Position numbers and translations under genes: made by a program. A DNA stretch of 64,000 nucleotides from Bugula neritina (Eukaryota; Bryozoa; Gymnolaemata; Cheilostomatida; Bugulidae), in the NCBI GenBank assembly GCA_964035545.1, contig OZ037765.1, forward strand, positions 18,780,698-18,844,697, written 5' to 3'. This document shows, piece by piece, positions 1 through 11,032 of the stretch. The notes under the pieces were generated by a model. That model searched no databases and was not told the DNA's origin. It was given only the letters and a program-made list of their open reading frames with translations. Numbering within the stretch: position 1 is the first letter of the stretch; every line of letters starts with the position of its first letter.

Positions 1-924
1 AAGCTCCAGGAATGCCTTCCTGGGGTGGTAGCCGACGTGTACCGAGCGAAACAGGAGGGGCGACGACCCAGTAGTACACAACGGCGACAGGGATGCGCCG
101 AGTTACGGCTGTACTGTCAACGTTGGAGCTCTCTGCGGGTCGGGCCAGATGGTCTGCTAACCATGACCTTGGCCACCAACAGCAGACAGCCAGTCAGGAA
201 GAGGGTTGTCTGCCCAGTTGCCATCCGCCGGAAGTTGATACAAGACACTCACGAGGAGACTCACGGAGGAGTCCAAGGGGTGGTCACCAAGCTACAACTC
301 CGGTGGTACTGGCCTAACATGGAACGGGATATCCGACGCAGAGTGAGACGGTGCAAAGTCTGCCAGACCAACAAGCATAGCCGTCTCCCTGGTGAAGTGG
401 GGCGGCAGACGCATTGTGTGAGAAGGTCTCGGCAGGCGGAGACTGTCAACCTGGCCGGAAACACCTCCATGACACGTCAGGAAGACTTGGCGAGGCGAGA
501 AAGGCCACTTCCGTCCTTGAAAGTGCGCCCACCGCCCCCAACGTCAAGCCTGCCATCATCACCACTTCCGGAACCAGAAACAGGTCCGGAAGTGCAAAAA
601 CCCCCCGTGGGAGGGGCTCCGCAAGGAGATGCCAACATAGGACCAGCACCACACACTAGGCAACTTCCAGCGTGTCTCAGAGACTGTGTACGTGACCGCG
701 GTATAAGCGGCAGTAACAAAAGTCTAGAGAGGCCTCGCGTAGGAAAACAGGCAAAGAGCCGTGGGAGTTGTGATCACCACGAGAATCTCAACTTTTGCCT
801 CGGCGGAATCTCACACGAGATTCATCCGCTGGAAGTGAAAAGCCCTAGTCACGTTTCACAACCACGCTGTCCGGTCTTTTCCTATGTTGATGCAGTCGAG
901 AGTAGACGTGCCAGTAAACAGTAA
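1..924 (+). pseudogene. Remnant integrase of Gypsy-A (zinc-binding domain, core lost)
   Basis: The reading frame from about 25 to 924 encodes a typical Gypsy integrase N-terminal zinc domain: a His pair in DTHEETHGG, then WYWPNM and the cysteine pair in CKVCQ. Just after this, similarity to integrase fades. A weak echo of the core start remains, but the catalytic DDE region that spans several hundred bases in Gypsy-B is absent. The rest of the frame is proline-rich and then low-information sequence, perhaps a collapsed pol tail. I see this as an internally deleted, non-functional integrase. The frame stays open to 924, which could simply reflect high GC content. Confidence 0.75.
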
Positions 925-947
925 TCAGATACCACTTTCATTCCAAA

Positions 948-1739
948 ATGTCTTACTATTCTGGATCGAAGGATCACACTCGAGTGACCACCTCCCGGTC
1001 ACGAAACCAGCCAACCTCTCTGTCTATGGAAGAAGAGCCTGTAATGGAGAATGGCATACCAGTAGTACTCCGCCGACGACACCGTTGGGTGTCACCCACG
1101 ACAGAGAGGAGAATTGAAGAAGCCTGGGGACCCAGTGGACCACACCGAACCTGCCAGGTCTGCTTTGAGGAGTGCCCGTCGCACCGCTCCTTGCGTTTAC
1201 ATGTGGATGCCCATTTCCTACTCCACTTCTGTCCCTGCGGCTTCCACGACGTCTACCCGTATCCCGTGACAGTACATAAGCTAAGCTGCTTCGCCGGAGA
1301 GAACCACACTGTTGATGAAGACAGTTTCCCCCTATACCTGGATGCCATCAAACCAGTCATCAGGAAGGCTATTACCCTGGCCGCACTAACGTCAGGGTTT
1401 CACGTACTGATACTATCTGCCCGCCATAAGTCCCCTATGGTTCAGGGCCCACCTCCTACCCCCGTCAACCCTAGCGACACCCCAGAAGTAGAAGAAACAA
1501 CCATATCCCGTATCACGGAGACCCCCGTAACCCCACCAAGACCTAGCCAGCTGGCTAACGTAGAAGAGCGGCTTCTAAGACTGCAAGCCGAATTCACACA
1601 ACTTGCCCCTGACTTGCTGGATACGACGACAGGTCTATACCAGTTGAAAGACTCAGTGGGACGACTGAAGAGGCGGCTACGGGCCCGACAGGCTCGACAC
1701 CGAGCACGGTCGCTACAAGAAGCAGAGTCCAACCAATGA
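948..1739 (+). CDS. Accessory zinc-finger and coiled-coil ORF of Gypsy-A (263 aa)
   Basis: This ATG-started ORF of 263 residues lies between pol and the 3' LTR. A basic N-terminal third (LRRRHRWVSP at residues 42-51) is followed by a C2H2-like finger around CQVCFEECPSHRSLRLHVDAH and a second Cys/His cluster starting CPCGFHDVYPY and closing with HKLSC. A Pro/Thr-rich linker and then a predicted coiled coil follow (residues about 200-260: LRLQAEFTQL, then an Arg-rich RLKRRLRARQARHRAR tail). The position is that of an env or accessory gene, but I see no signal peptide or membrane segment, so it is not an envelope protein. A nucleic-acid-binding, nucleocapsid-like or regulatory role is inference. 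It is the only intact ORF in a decayed element. Confidence 0.65.
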   Translation: MSYYSGSKDHTRVTTSRSRNQPTSLSMEEEPVMENGIPVVLRRRHRWVSPTTERRIEEAWGPSGPHRTCQVCFEECPSHRSLRLHVDAHFLLHFCPCGFHDVYPYPVTVHKLSCFAGENHTVDEDSFPLYLDAIKPVIRKAITLAALTSGFHVLILSARHKSPMVQGPPPTPVNPSDTPEVEETTISRITETPVTPPRPSQLANVEERLLRLQAEFTQLAPDLLDTTTGLYQLKDSVGRLKRRLRARQARHRARSLQEAESNQ

Positions 1740-2017
1740 GAATGCCTGGGGTAGGCACCTTCGTTGAGCTATAGCTCGTTTAGGATATGACGAGCGCTCC
1801 GACATTGGCCCGCGTGCTGGTAAGCACCCTCTCTCTTAATAGCTGACTAGATGTGTGTGATCGATCACCCTGTTGTCTTCTAATGTAAACGTTGTCGTGT
1901 TTAACTATTTCTTTTCTTACTCTTTGTGGGTTTACTTATGAATATTTCCTTTTTGGATTATTGTATGGTTTTTCATTATGTTTTTTATTATTGTGTTATC
2001 AGAAAGTAGGGCTTTCT

Positions 2018-2298
2018 GCTGGGGGGGACGGTGTAGTGAGTAGTGCAAGTACAAATACAGGAATCGCCCTCTCCCTATTCTTGGAATACTTAGACTCTTA
2101 TGTAGCAACCAATTAGCAGCTCCGGAAGATATGCTTCCGAGTCACGTGACACTTCCCGGGTTAATAAGATTATATCACGTTGTTGTAAGCGGAGGCTTGT
2201 AGTAGTAACATGTGTTAGTAGTTGACTCTTGTATAGGATAATTTGATGTGATGTTTGTTTTATGCTTTATTGTGGATAATAAATATAATTACTCGACA
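2018..2298 (+). repeat. Polypurine tract and 3' LTR of Gypsy-A
   Basis: A G-rich tract (GCTGGGGGGGACGG, 2018-2031) directly precedes TGTAGTGAG at 2032, a standard plus-strand primer site and LTR start. The LTR holds an AATAAA signal near 2278 and is taken to end in ACA at 2298, matching its TGT start. The length (about 267 bp) is provisional because the partner 5' LTR is outside the window. Confidence 0.6.
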
Positions 2299-2504
2299 GC
2301 TACCCTAGTAATTGATAACAGAATAACCAGCTAACTATACGCAAGTAAATAACTCACGCTCAGTAATTGCACAAATTACTACAATAGTAACATACAATGT
2401 CCAAAGAACTGGAAAGCATAAATTGGTAATTTCAATATTATAAAACTTAGTCTGTGTTAACCACAACAGTTTTAGCACACTAACATGCTGAGAAATAGAC
2501 ATAC

Positions 2505-3898
2505 CTGCAAGGAGAAAAATGTTACTGCTGGAACATCTTTGTAACTGCCATGTACTGTAAAATAACACATTTTATAATATTTCAACTTTAGGCCCACTTA
2601 TCACTGATAGTAGAAAATGCAATAATAATTTATTAAATTAGATTCTGCTAAAAAAATTGTACAACACACACTATTGAAACCAACAACCACTACAAATATT
2701 AGCAATGTGTTAAACTCACTTTTATACTCCTTGGCAGGGCTGTCTTCCTTAGCCCGAGACCATACAGTCATAGCAGAGTACGCTTTCTCAAACGCCCAAC
2801 CACTCAAATCATTCTTAAGAATGCTGGTTTCATAGCTTTCTTCTGAAGAATCGTCCATCTTAAAACTGGCATTCTCTAGAGTGTTGGTAATCTTTGAAGT
2901 CTCAACTTCAGACATTTCTTCCTCAGGGCTTATTTCTGATGGTGTAGAGATATTTTCTTGAGGTAATTCTTTAACAGAACTCTCCTCTTCAGCAGCCTCA
3001 CTTTGAGAGAACCAATCCTCATAAACCTGAGTGTTGGAGGCACTATCTACCTCAAAGCTTTGTGACTTCAACACGAACTGAAGTTCTTTCATGGCGCTGG
3101 AAGAAATATAGTAAATGTTGTCGTAATAGAATATTTATAGAAAATATACACTAGTTCAATGAATCGATTCATACAAATTGGTATGATGAAAAAACAGCGA
3201 AGCTAAATTTTAAAGTTAGTACCTAAAAGTGTTACACTGCAGGCATATTTCACAAAATATTCACATCTTGTAGGTTTGCTGTGCATTTTAGGCGCAGTAG
3301 TGAAGAAATTGAGAAAGCCTAAGTTCTTTCAATTTCTTTCTAAAATTTCAGTTTGGGACGCGGGTTGAAACCTTTGTGAGCACTTTTGCTACATTTTTAA
3401 TCTAGAGCACAGGCTTTTCTCAATTTCTCCATTACTGCACCTACCTCGGATATAACCCACAACTTACATGGATACAATAAACATCGCTATTTACTTTCAA
3501 AGTACACAATGAATCTACCTTTCCAATTCTTCTCTTGTTACAGTCCTTTCCTCTTCATCAGAAACCGCACTGACTGCTTCCTCAGGAACTTCTGGCACAT
3601 GAAAGTCACTATGACAGAACCTTTCATAGAAAGTCCTTCTAAAGTCATATTTATCTAAGAGTGGAGGGTCGGGAGTTGATGAACATGTCCGTCGTGAGAT
3701 TTTAGTCAAGGTTGAGTTACTAAGTAGTCTTTTGTTTCGCTGAAACTCAGCGAAGTTGGAGCTAGATAATGTACGGGTCGACTGTTTGAAACAGTTCTTC
3801 AGCCTTCTTGTAACCGAGTTACAGGCTGCATTAGCAACCGACTTGCTGGCTAAGCCAAGTGGTGCAAACACCATTGCTAGCTGAACTAGCTGGTGCAT
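2505..3898 (-). CDS. STARD7-like START-domain protein, copy B (first three coding exons; gene leaves the window)
   Basis: Coding exons in transcript order: 3898-3519, 3096-2720 and 2554-2505, with GT-AG junctions and matching phases (2, then 1, then 0). They parallel exons 1-3 of copy A at 6176-10395. Exon 2 of both begins A(M/I)KELQ.VL and ends in WSR....YK. Exon 3 is 50 nt in both (HGSYKDVPAVTFFSLQ here, HGRYKDIPAIAFFYIQ in A). The N-terminus is Arg/Ser-rich with no acidic residue for about 50 positions, fitting a mitochondrial presequence, as in STARD7. An acidic insert in exon 2 (residues about 140-220) makes this copy longer there. The ATG at 3898 lies 4 bases after a TTTTGCAG acceptor, so a 5'-UTR intron is likely. 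Exon 4 is not in the 2.3 kb to the left, which is Gypsy-A. Whether the gene is still functional cannot be seen. Confidence 0.8.
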
Positions 3899-6175
3899 GA
3901 TTCTGCAAAAACCATAATTTTCTTTAACTTCAACAGGCAGCAAAAATGATGCTTAAAATAACTTTATAATAAACCTAAAGAGTGAAATTGAAACATGAAA
4001 AAAAGGCAGGCTAATTGCATTATTATTAGCTACTAGATTATATATTAAAAATTGTGAGAATTATGAATCTACAAAATTAATGTGAAAGAAATGCCAGCAG
4101 ACTTACAATAGTTGATTTCAACACAGGTTATTTCAGGTAATTTGTGGAGAAAACAGTAAACATTCAGTGTAGTTCAAGAAATTAGTGACAGTTAATACAG
4201 TCAATTGTTACACTCAACTACAACAAAGCTTAGCAGAATTGATCTCTGCTGCACTTATTCTCAGTCATCTACAATAATTATATTAAGGAATTTACTTTTT
4301 AAATAAATGAAATTCCATGATTATGTCATCATTTAGTAGAAATAAATTTGTTTGGTGTCTTACTAACTAAGGATAACAAGTAGTAAGAAGGACCGAAAGC
4401 AGTAATTCAAGGTTATTATGTAAACAGAATATAAGCAATAAATAATGCAATGTGCTCATATAATTCTATGATTTGCTACTTGCATAGGCTATTTTTAATA
4501 TAATTTATATTTATTAGCTTTCTTATACTACTATGTTTAGGGATGAGAAAACACTTACTATTGGTTCTCTATAGTACAGGCAAATAGTAATCATATTTCA
4601 AACTCATTCTTCTGCCACATTTATCTATCAAACTTGGTAGTTCTATCAACTTCTTAACTTTTATAAAACAACAAATACTCCAATTCAACAGCCCAAAATT
4701 ACTCGTGAGGTTATATTTTTTTCAAAATAAGCGACTGAAAAATGTTCTAATCACATCACCTGTGCATCTTGTCAAAGGTAAAATATGACCCATGCACATG
4801 CAGTAAACATGTAAACAAATACGATGTATGATTAAAGATTCAATTTTTAAAGTATTTCAACTAACAAGCAGAAAACAAGAATTGCTGACTTACCTAATTT
4901 GATGCCTTCTGACCCAAAGAATTGACCAAAATTGTGGAAAAATATTTTAAATTAAATTCCAGACCAAAAATAAATACCTAAACTAAATCATAAAATCAGA
5001 TATTAGTAAACTGGAAATATTCCGCAGCATGAATTTGTGATATTTAACTTACTTTATTGAAATAAAACCAGAGCAAAGCATCAGTTTAGCACCAAATATT
5101 TACACAAAAAATTGAATTTCTCAAACACTACAAAATATACATGATGAATAGTTCGATAGAAACCAAAATCAGAATTGATAATTTAATATATTTTTGCATA
5201 TAAAAAATCATTGGCACCCAGAATATGTACATAAAAATCACATCAGTTTGCATATATTATATATCGGTGTGGGACTATCGAGACTGAAGTAGGTGGAGCA
5301 TTACTAAAGGAGTTGCATCTCATAGCCTCTGATTATAGACTCTAAACTTCTAGGGGAGGAGATGACTCCAGACGTCTTACTAGTCTAGAAGATAGAAAGA
5401 TGGTTAGGTGTGACAGAGTGAAGACAGTAAAATACAGTGTTATAGCATTGGCATAATTTCATATGTACATTTCATATATCTGACAGACTGTAGAGTGCAA
5501 GGAAAATTATACAAAGCCAAGTAGTGTTGATTATTGTAAATCGAGAAAGCATGTTCAGGAGTCAATAGCCCATATGTGGAGAAACAAATTTACAGCATAA
5601 ATAAAAAATCATTGCAATTTTATAGTTTAAAGTCTACATAAGAGGCTAGCATGACAAGATGTAATGATTTGGCATTTAGGTGATATAAACTTTTTTGATA
5701 ACCCAAAAACACTGAATCACATCTATCTTCAGCTCAACTTAGCAGAATATGTCCCAAAAATATGGAATTATTGACAACTTTATTAAAGTTTCTGACTTTA
5801 TTCGATAAGATTTCATTCATTATTCTTGCAAATAGGACTAGGGAGGCAAATGGTGTCTATTCCATCACAATTTCCAAACTTACGATTTCCGAAACTATAA
5901 AAAAAAACTACTCTTGTAGAAAATTATCGAGCTGGGCTAACAAAATTTCAAAATTCAGCCAATGAGAGTATATTCCCTGAACGCTAAATAACTAAATAAC
6001 TTGACAGGGAAAAGCAGGCATCAGGAACCTGTACTTGAATTATCTTGATACTTCTATCGATAAGTTTCAGCTTTGAGAAGATTAGTTTCAAAAACTTGTG
6101 ATGAAATAGAGACTATCATGCCAAACAATAAAGGAAAACTCGAAACACTGTTGAAATTGGGCAACTCAGTCAAGA
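3899..6175. other. Spacer between the two STARD7-like genes
   Basis: AT-rich, with no ORF that shows family similarity or exon-like borders. It should hold the promoter and 5'-UTR exon of copy B and the 3' UTR of copy A. Reverse-complement AATAAA signals occur at 5779-5784 and 5797-5802, about 375-400 bases beyond the stop of copy A, and are candidate polyadenylation sites. Confidence 0.5.
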
Positions 6176-9100
6176 TTAGTGCTCCAAGTACTGCTTTGCT
6201 AATAAACTAGATTCGACTGCGAGACTACAGTCACACTGACCTCGATTAGACTCTGAGTAGTTACGGTGAACTCGTTTGAGCGGTATAGGTGTGAACTTTC
6301 TTTCGGTGAAAATGGAATGTAGATATTTGCTAAGATCAGGTAGCTGGGATGGAGGCTGGATTTTATGGATAAGTATGGGTCTGGCAGGGTTGGTAAAGGT
6401 GGAGTCATCAATTGCCTGTAACAAAAAAGTAGAGTTAATATGACTAACTGTACAATACTGTTGTACAGTTATTTAATTTTTCTTGTAACTTCAATAATGA
6501 TTATATTTAACAAACAATTGTTTTACAATAAAATATTTTCAATACAGAAGCTTATATAAGATACATTCAGATTACAAACATATGGCTGAAACATCCGCAG
6601 GCCTGAGAATTCACTTAAATTTCAGCACTTTCAGTAAATATTCATAAGAAAATATCACTTCAAGTTGATTTCTATAAATAATACATTAAAAGTTGGCTGA
6701 TTGTGATATCTCAACAGGAAGTGACTCATGACACACTTCTTATGTCGTGAGAGAGTGACTAAAAAAATATAATTAATTCACAAAACAAAGCGTTAGAGGT
6801 TATGCTCTTAAACCTGCTACTCGAAATAAGGACTTATATCCACTCAGCCCACTTCATACCCAACATCTCACTTTATTGCTGTTTAGTTACAGATAGCATG
6901 ACCTAAAGGTTATAACCAATAACTACCCGCTGCCAAAAGCAATTATAAGAGCAGAAAAAAACTCACAGTCAACTTTGGGGTAGGAAAAGGATTTTTGTCA
7001 TGACAATCGCCTGGAGATTGTTCTTCATACCCCAACAAGCCACCGGGTGATTGCTTATCTAGTGCTAGCTTCTGCCTTAATAGAGCCTCTTCTATGAAAC
7101 CATGTAGCTCCTTTACTCGAGCATCTCCACATGTAGAAAGATCTGAATTCGCTGCTTTCAGCGCTCTGTAGTTGGACATTACCAATGAACTTTCTTGACA
7201 CACAGTTGACAGAAATCGTGGCAGACCTACACAGGTGAAACATATTATATGGTTACATTGTAGAGGTGAATACTCTGTCAGACCAATAGATCCGTGTACC
7301 AGACTGAAAAGATGGATTTGGAGACATTGGCAGATGTTGATGTCAAGGTTGCTGAAATCTTTAAATAACTTACATTATTACCGTAGAGTATGATCTAAGC
7401 TTATTTAGCTGCTCATCAATAAATGAAAATAAAAATTTCATTATATCTATGGCTTTTTATCAACATACCTAATGTGACTCAAAAACCCAATGATATGAAT
7501 TGGATCAAAGTATTTACCATTTCTCACTACTTTTTTGAGAGCATAATCAGGCATCCTGGTTTTAGTATCGTCTATATAAGTCATGATGTAGTCGAAGCCA
7601 TTCTGAATAGAAAAGAAAAATTGCTGAATATACATTGACAGCAGTATAACATGTAAAGAAAAAAAGTTACACCGGTCTACAATAAAATGGAAGATTGAAT
7701 TTGAATAAAATAGCAGAAGGTAAATTAAAACTTTAACAATAATTTGGTCTTGTAGATCACCAACCAAAAGATTCTACAATTCATAAATTAGAATAGGTTG
7801 TACTATAAACTTATTTTACAATGAAAATTGTAATTTTTATACTTTTGTTTATAATTTTTCCAACATGTGATCAAAGCAAAATAGCTTTTGTGAAGCCAAC
7901 ATTTTAAAGTCGCCGCAAACTGTTTGCTTTAGCAAGTATGACTTGAATTTGATGTGTCTTAAAAATAGTTTCTTTCAACTAGAAAACACTAAAAACAAAA
8001 TAGTTTGCGTTGATCTACATGATAATTTAAAAAAAAACCCGTTATATTTTTATGACTAAAAAATTCATCAGCTACAGCTGCGGTTAAGTAATTGGAGCAC
8101 TGGTCTAAAGTGCTAAGTCATAGGTTTGAAGCCCAACAGAGTCAGTGGTGATGTAAAGAAAAGCATCTAGTCATAATTACTCCTGCACTACTTAAACACA
8201 ATTCTTAGTTTGCTTTAAAACCCCTACCATCAGGGGTTCTCACAAAGATAAGATAATTAAATTTTAAACAAATGTGAGAGTGTATAGAGTATAGACTATC
8301 AAGATTCTACATTATGCTACATATCACAGCTACCTCTGTAAAAGTGGTATGAGGCTGGACAAGCATCTTGCTTTCATAGTCTGTAACCCGAACAAAATTT
8401 TTCTTTTCAGGGTGGTCAGGATGCAACACTGCTCGATTTATCAATACCAGTGCATTTTTCTCTAAGTCTATCACATGCCTAAAATAAATTTTAATCTAAA
8501 ATGCTAAGGTGGTAATTGATATTCTAGTCATACAAAATCTAGACGTTGAAAAACTCTCAAGTTTGTATGATTTGGCTGAAATAAGTCTAGGGTTCGAGCC
8601 TTAGGACAATTTTTGAATATCTTTTAGAATAAGCCATATTTATGACCTCCATGCAAATCATATTGACGCCCAAATTGCATCAAAAACAAATTAAAATAAA
8701 GAATACACAAACATGGGTAAACCTGGGTGTATTGTAATTCTATATGCTAGTCAGAAGCAGTGTTAGGGTAGAGTGTAAATTACCGTCTTGCAAAGACATA
8801 ATCTCTTTTAGCTAAGGGTCTGGGAAAATTCACTCTCCAGTAGACCTGCTCAAAATATTCAGCGAGATCCGCTTTATTAGAAACCAAGTTGACGATCTCG
8901 TCAGTATTGGAATCCCAGCTTTCTCTCTGTGTTGTAGTTACCTATAAAGGGGTGAAGATGGAAAGGCTAATAAAATAACATTTAAGGAATATAATATCGT
9001 AGAAGATTAGTTATAGTTCTGGTATTTTGAATAATAAATAGATACAAAATTAGGAGCTAATACTTTGCTCATGAAAAGTATGTTGAAATGCTATAAAGAT

Positions 9101-10395
9101 TCAAATATTAAAATTAAAGATATCATTCTCGAAAACAGGTATTGAGATGTATGCTGTACCAACCTGTATGTAAAAGAAGGCAATGGCAGGAATATCCTTA
9201 TATCTGCCATGAACTACAAGAGATGAACAAAAACATAATATTTGTGAGGAGCAGAAGGACTAAACTTGATCCTTTATCCAGTGAGCACTTTGTCAAGTTT
9301 CTAAATTGGGCTTAAAAGACTCCGTATACCCGTTGAAAATAAGTTTAGCAATACAAAATAAATTTAGTTCGAAGATTGTTGAGCAAAAAATTTGAACTAA
9401 TTTTAATTTTGTAATACTCAACTGATTTTTAACTGATATGTAGAGTCCTTTAAACCCCAAAATGATACAAAAATGAAGTCGCTAACTCCAAGATCTTCAA
9501 AAACCCACTATACTGATTAAAAGTTAGCATTCATAATCGAGATACCCCTATTACAGATGTTATTGGCTGGAACTCTCATGCTGTAGCCTAGATGAAAGAA
9601 TTGCAGTAAGAAGCTACCTTTATATTGCCTATAGCTTTTATTTTCTATTGGTCTGCTCCAAATAGTAACAGCAGGGCCGCTCCACTCCAAACTCCAGTCA
9701 TTGTCTGCCCCACCACCATTGCCCGAGGCACCATCTTTGTCGGCACTGTGAGACTCTAGAACCTCCTGGAGCTCTTTTATAGCACTATAAACATTATTAC
9801 CGTATTGTTTAACAAAAATTAAAAAATAAATTAATAAATTTCAATAATAGAAAATGCCAACACATGAAAATAAATGCTAAGCTACATGAATAGTGCTACT
9901 AAAGTATTACCAATTCATTTCTGTTGAAGTGATATCCTTCATATCCTCATCATTGGATAAGCTATCATCCTGGTGAGGAACTGATGAAGCTAGTACTGCA
10001 GAGCAAAGGGCCATGTTAGTAAAGTCTTGACATTTGTTAGAACCACTGCTTTTATGGTAATCATAGTTTGAGTGATGATTTTTCTGTGAATGCAGAGTGT
10101 ATGCAGCTTTTGATTGTCGGTTTTCCTTATTCATCAAATATAGTGAGGTTTCATTCTGCTGATAAACAGTCTCTAAGGTTTGTTTAATAGTGGTGATCTG
10201 AAGAAGTAGGGCCTTGTGGAGTCGATCAAGCCTCCATTTTATAGCATGAAAACGGAAGTGGTGCGAGTTTCTTCGAGCAGTGAGAGAAGGTTTGATGAAA
10301 TTCCAACATCTGGATAAGTTGATTGAAGAAAACGGCATTCTTGAAGCGAGATGTGCTCTATTCCTAACACTTAAAACATGTTTTAGCTTGCTCAT
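6176..10395 (-). CDS. STARD7: STARD7-like mitochondrial START-domain lipid-transfer protein, copy A (complete)
   Basis: Eight coding exons in transcript order: 10395-9911, 9784-9618, 9213-9164, 8941-8784, 8478-8334, 7602-7518, 7226-6967, 6415-6176. They sum to 1590 nt (529 aa plus TAA) with GT-AG sites and consistent phases. Residues about 185-400 form a START domain. It matches the STARD7 pattern in VTIWSRP, QYKVHGRYKD, YWRVNFPRPLAKRDYVFARR, LINRAVLHPD, VRVTDYESKM and NGFDYIMTYIDD. The first 56 residues are rich in Arg, His and Ser with no acidic residue, fitting a mitochondrial presequence. STARD7 carries phosphatidylcholine between membranes and into mitochondria; that role here is by family. 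The last exon adds 79 residues (Pro/Ser-rich) that I do not recognise from vertebrate STARD7. A SINE sits in intron 5. Copy B lies downstream in the same orientation. Confidence 0.88.
8074..8258 (+). repeat. tRNA-derived SINE, copy 1 (in an intron of STARD7 copy A)
   Basis: Diverged member of a SINE family seen four times in this window. The head is tRNA-like (TGGTCTAAAG, then a B-box-like AGGTTTGAAGCCC). The body shares GGTGATGT, AAGCATC.AGTCATAATT.CTCCTG and a final CCATCAGGGGTTCTCAC with the copies at 39330 and 62182. Ends are approximate. Confidence 0.7.
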
Positions 10396-10525
10396 TCTAA
10401 CTTTAAATTTCTAAAAGTAACACATAACAGTTCAGTGTAACCAGGAGTAATCTATAAATTTTCATAAAAGGAAACAGTTTTATCAAGAAAATCAACATAT
10501 GATCAACAGCAAAGGTATAGCTAGT

Positions 10526-11032
10526 CCAGGGTTGGGGTCAATTACATATGAATGTAATTAATTACAATTACATGAGAATTTGTCAATTACAATTACAGTT
10601 GAAATAAATGTAATTAACTACAATTACATGGTAAGGTAATTAATTAGCTACAATTACTTTTGTTCTCACAAGAGGCAAATAAAAGTTGTATAATCTCACT
10701 TCTGGGGTCCAACTACCAGGGGCAATTTTGACAACTGAAAACTTTCTTTGTTCTCAACAGTAACCAATACGGTGATATATACGACATTAAATTAATCTGA
10801 ACTTTTTATTAAACAGTAGGCCAGGCAGGAAAAATATGAATTTTATAAGATTTAAAAATTTGAAGTAATTATTATGTAATTATAAAGTAATTGTAAAATT
10901 CAATTACATTAGCAATGTAATTAATTACAATTACAATTTTATACATCAATTGCAAATTACATTCAATTACTTGAAAAAATGTAATTAATTACAACCCATT
11001 ACAATTACAAATTACAATTACCCCAACCCTAA
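10526..11032. mobile_element. hAT-like MITE with ATTAC-rich termini
   Basis: An inverted repeat bounds the block. The left end reads AGGGTTGGGG then AATTAC-rich sequence; the right end is its complement, AATTACCCCAACCCT. Both arms are dense in TAATTACAATTA motifs. Flanks give a near-perfect 8-bp duplication (TAGCTAGT at 10518-10525, TAGCTACT at 11033-11040), the size made by hAT transposases. There is no coding capacity. It lies about 130 bp upstream of the STARD7 copy A start codon, so it may affect that promoter. Family assignment is from TIR form and duplication size only. Confidence 0.65.

Larger units (their letters stand above)
1..2298 (+). mobile_element. Gypsy-A: 3' part of a Ty3/Gypsy LTR retrotransposon
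   Basis: The window opens inside the pol gene of a Gypsy-type element and runs through a remnant integrase, an extra zinc-finger ORF, a G-rich polypurine tract and one LTR. The residues before the integrase zinc domain align by eye with the same part of Gypsy-B at 15321-22899 (both share LPGVVAD and EGRRPS), so the two belong to related but distinct families. The element is clearly GC-richer than the DNA to its right. It sits between exon 3 of the left STARD7-like gene and the rest of that gene, so it probably lies in an intron. The right end is taken at ACA, 2296-2298; with one LTR in view the end could instead be near 2320, and no target-site duplication can be checked. Confidence 0.85.

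Noticed and set aside
948-1739. An envelope gene that would make Gypsy-A a retrovirus-like element
   Set aside because: No signal peptide, membrane anchor or glycosylation pattern; zinc-finger and coiled-coil features instead.
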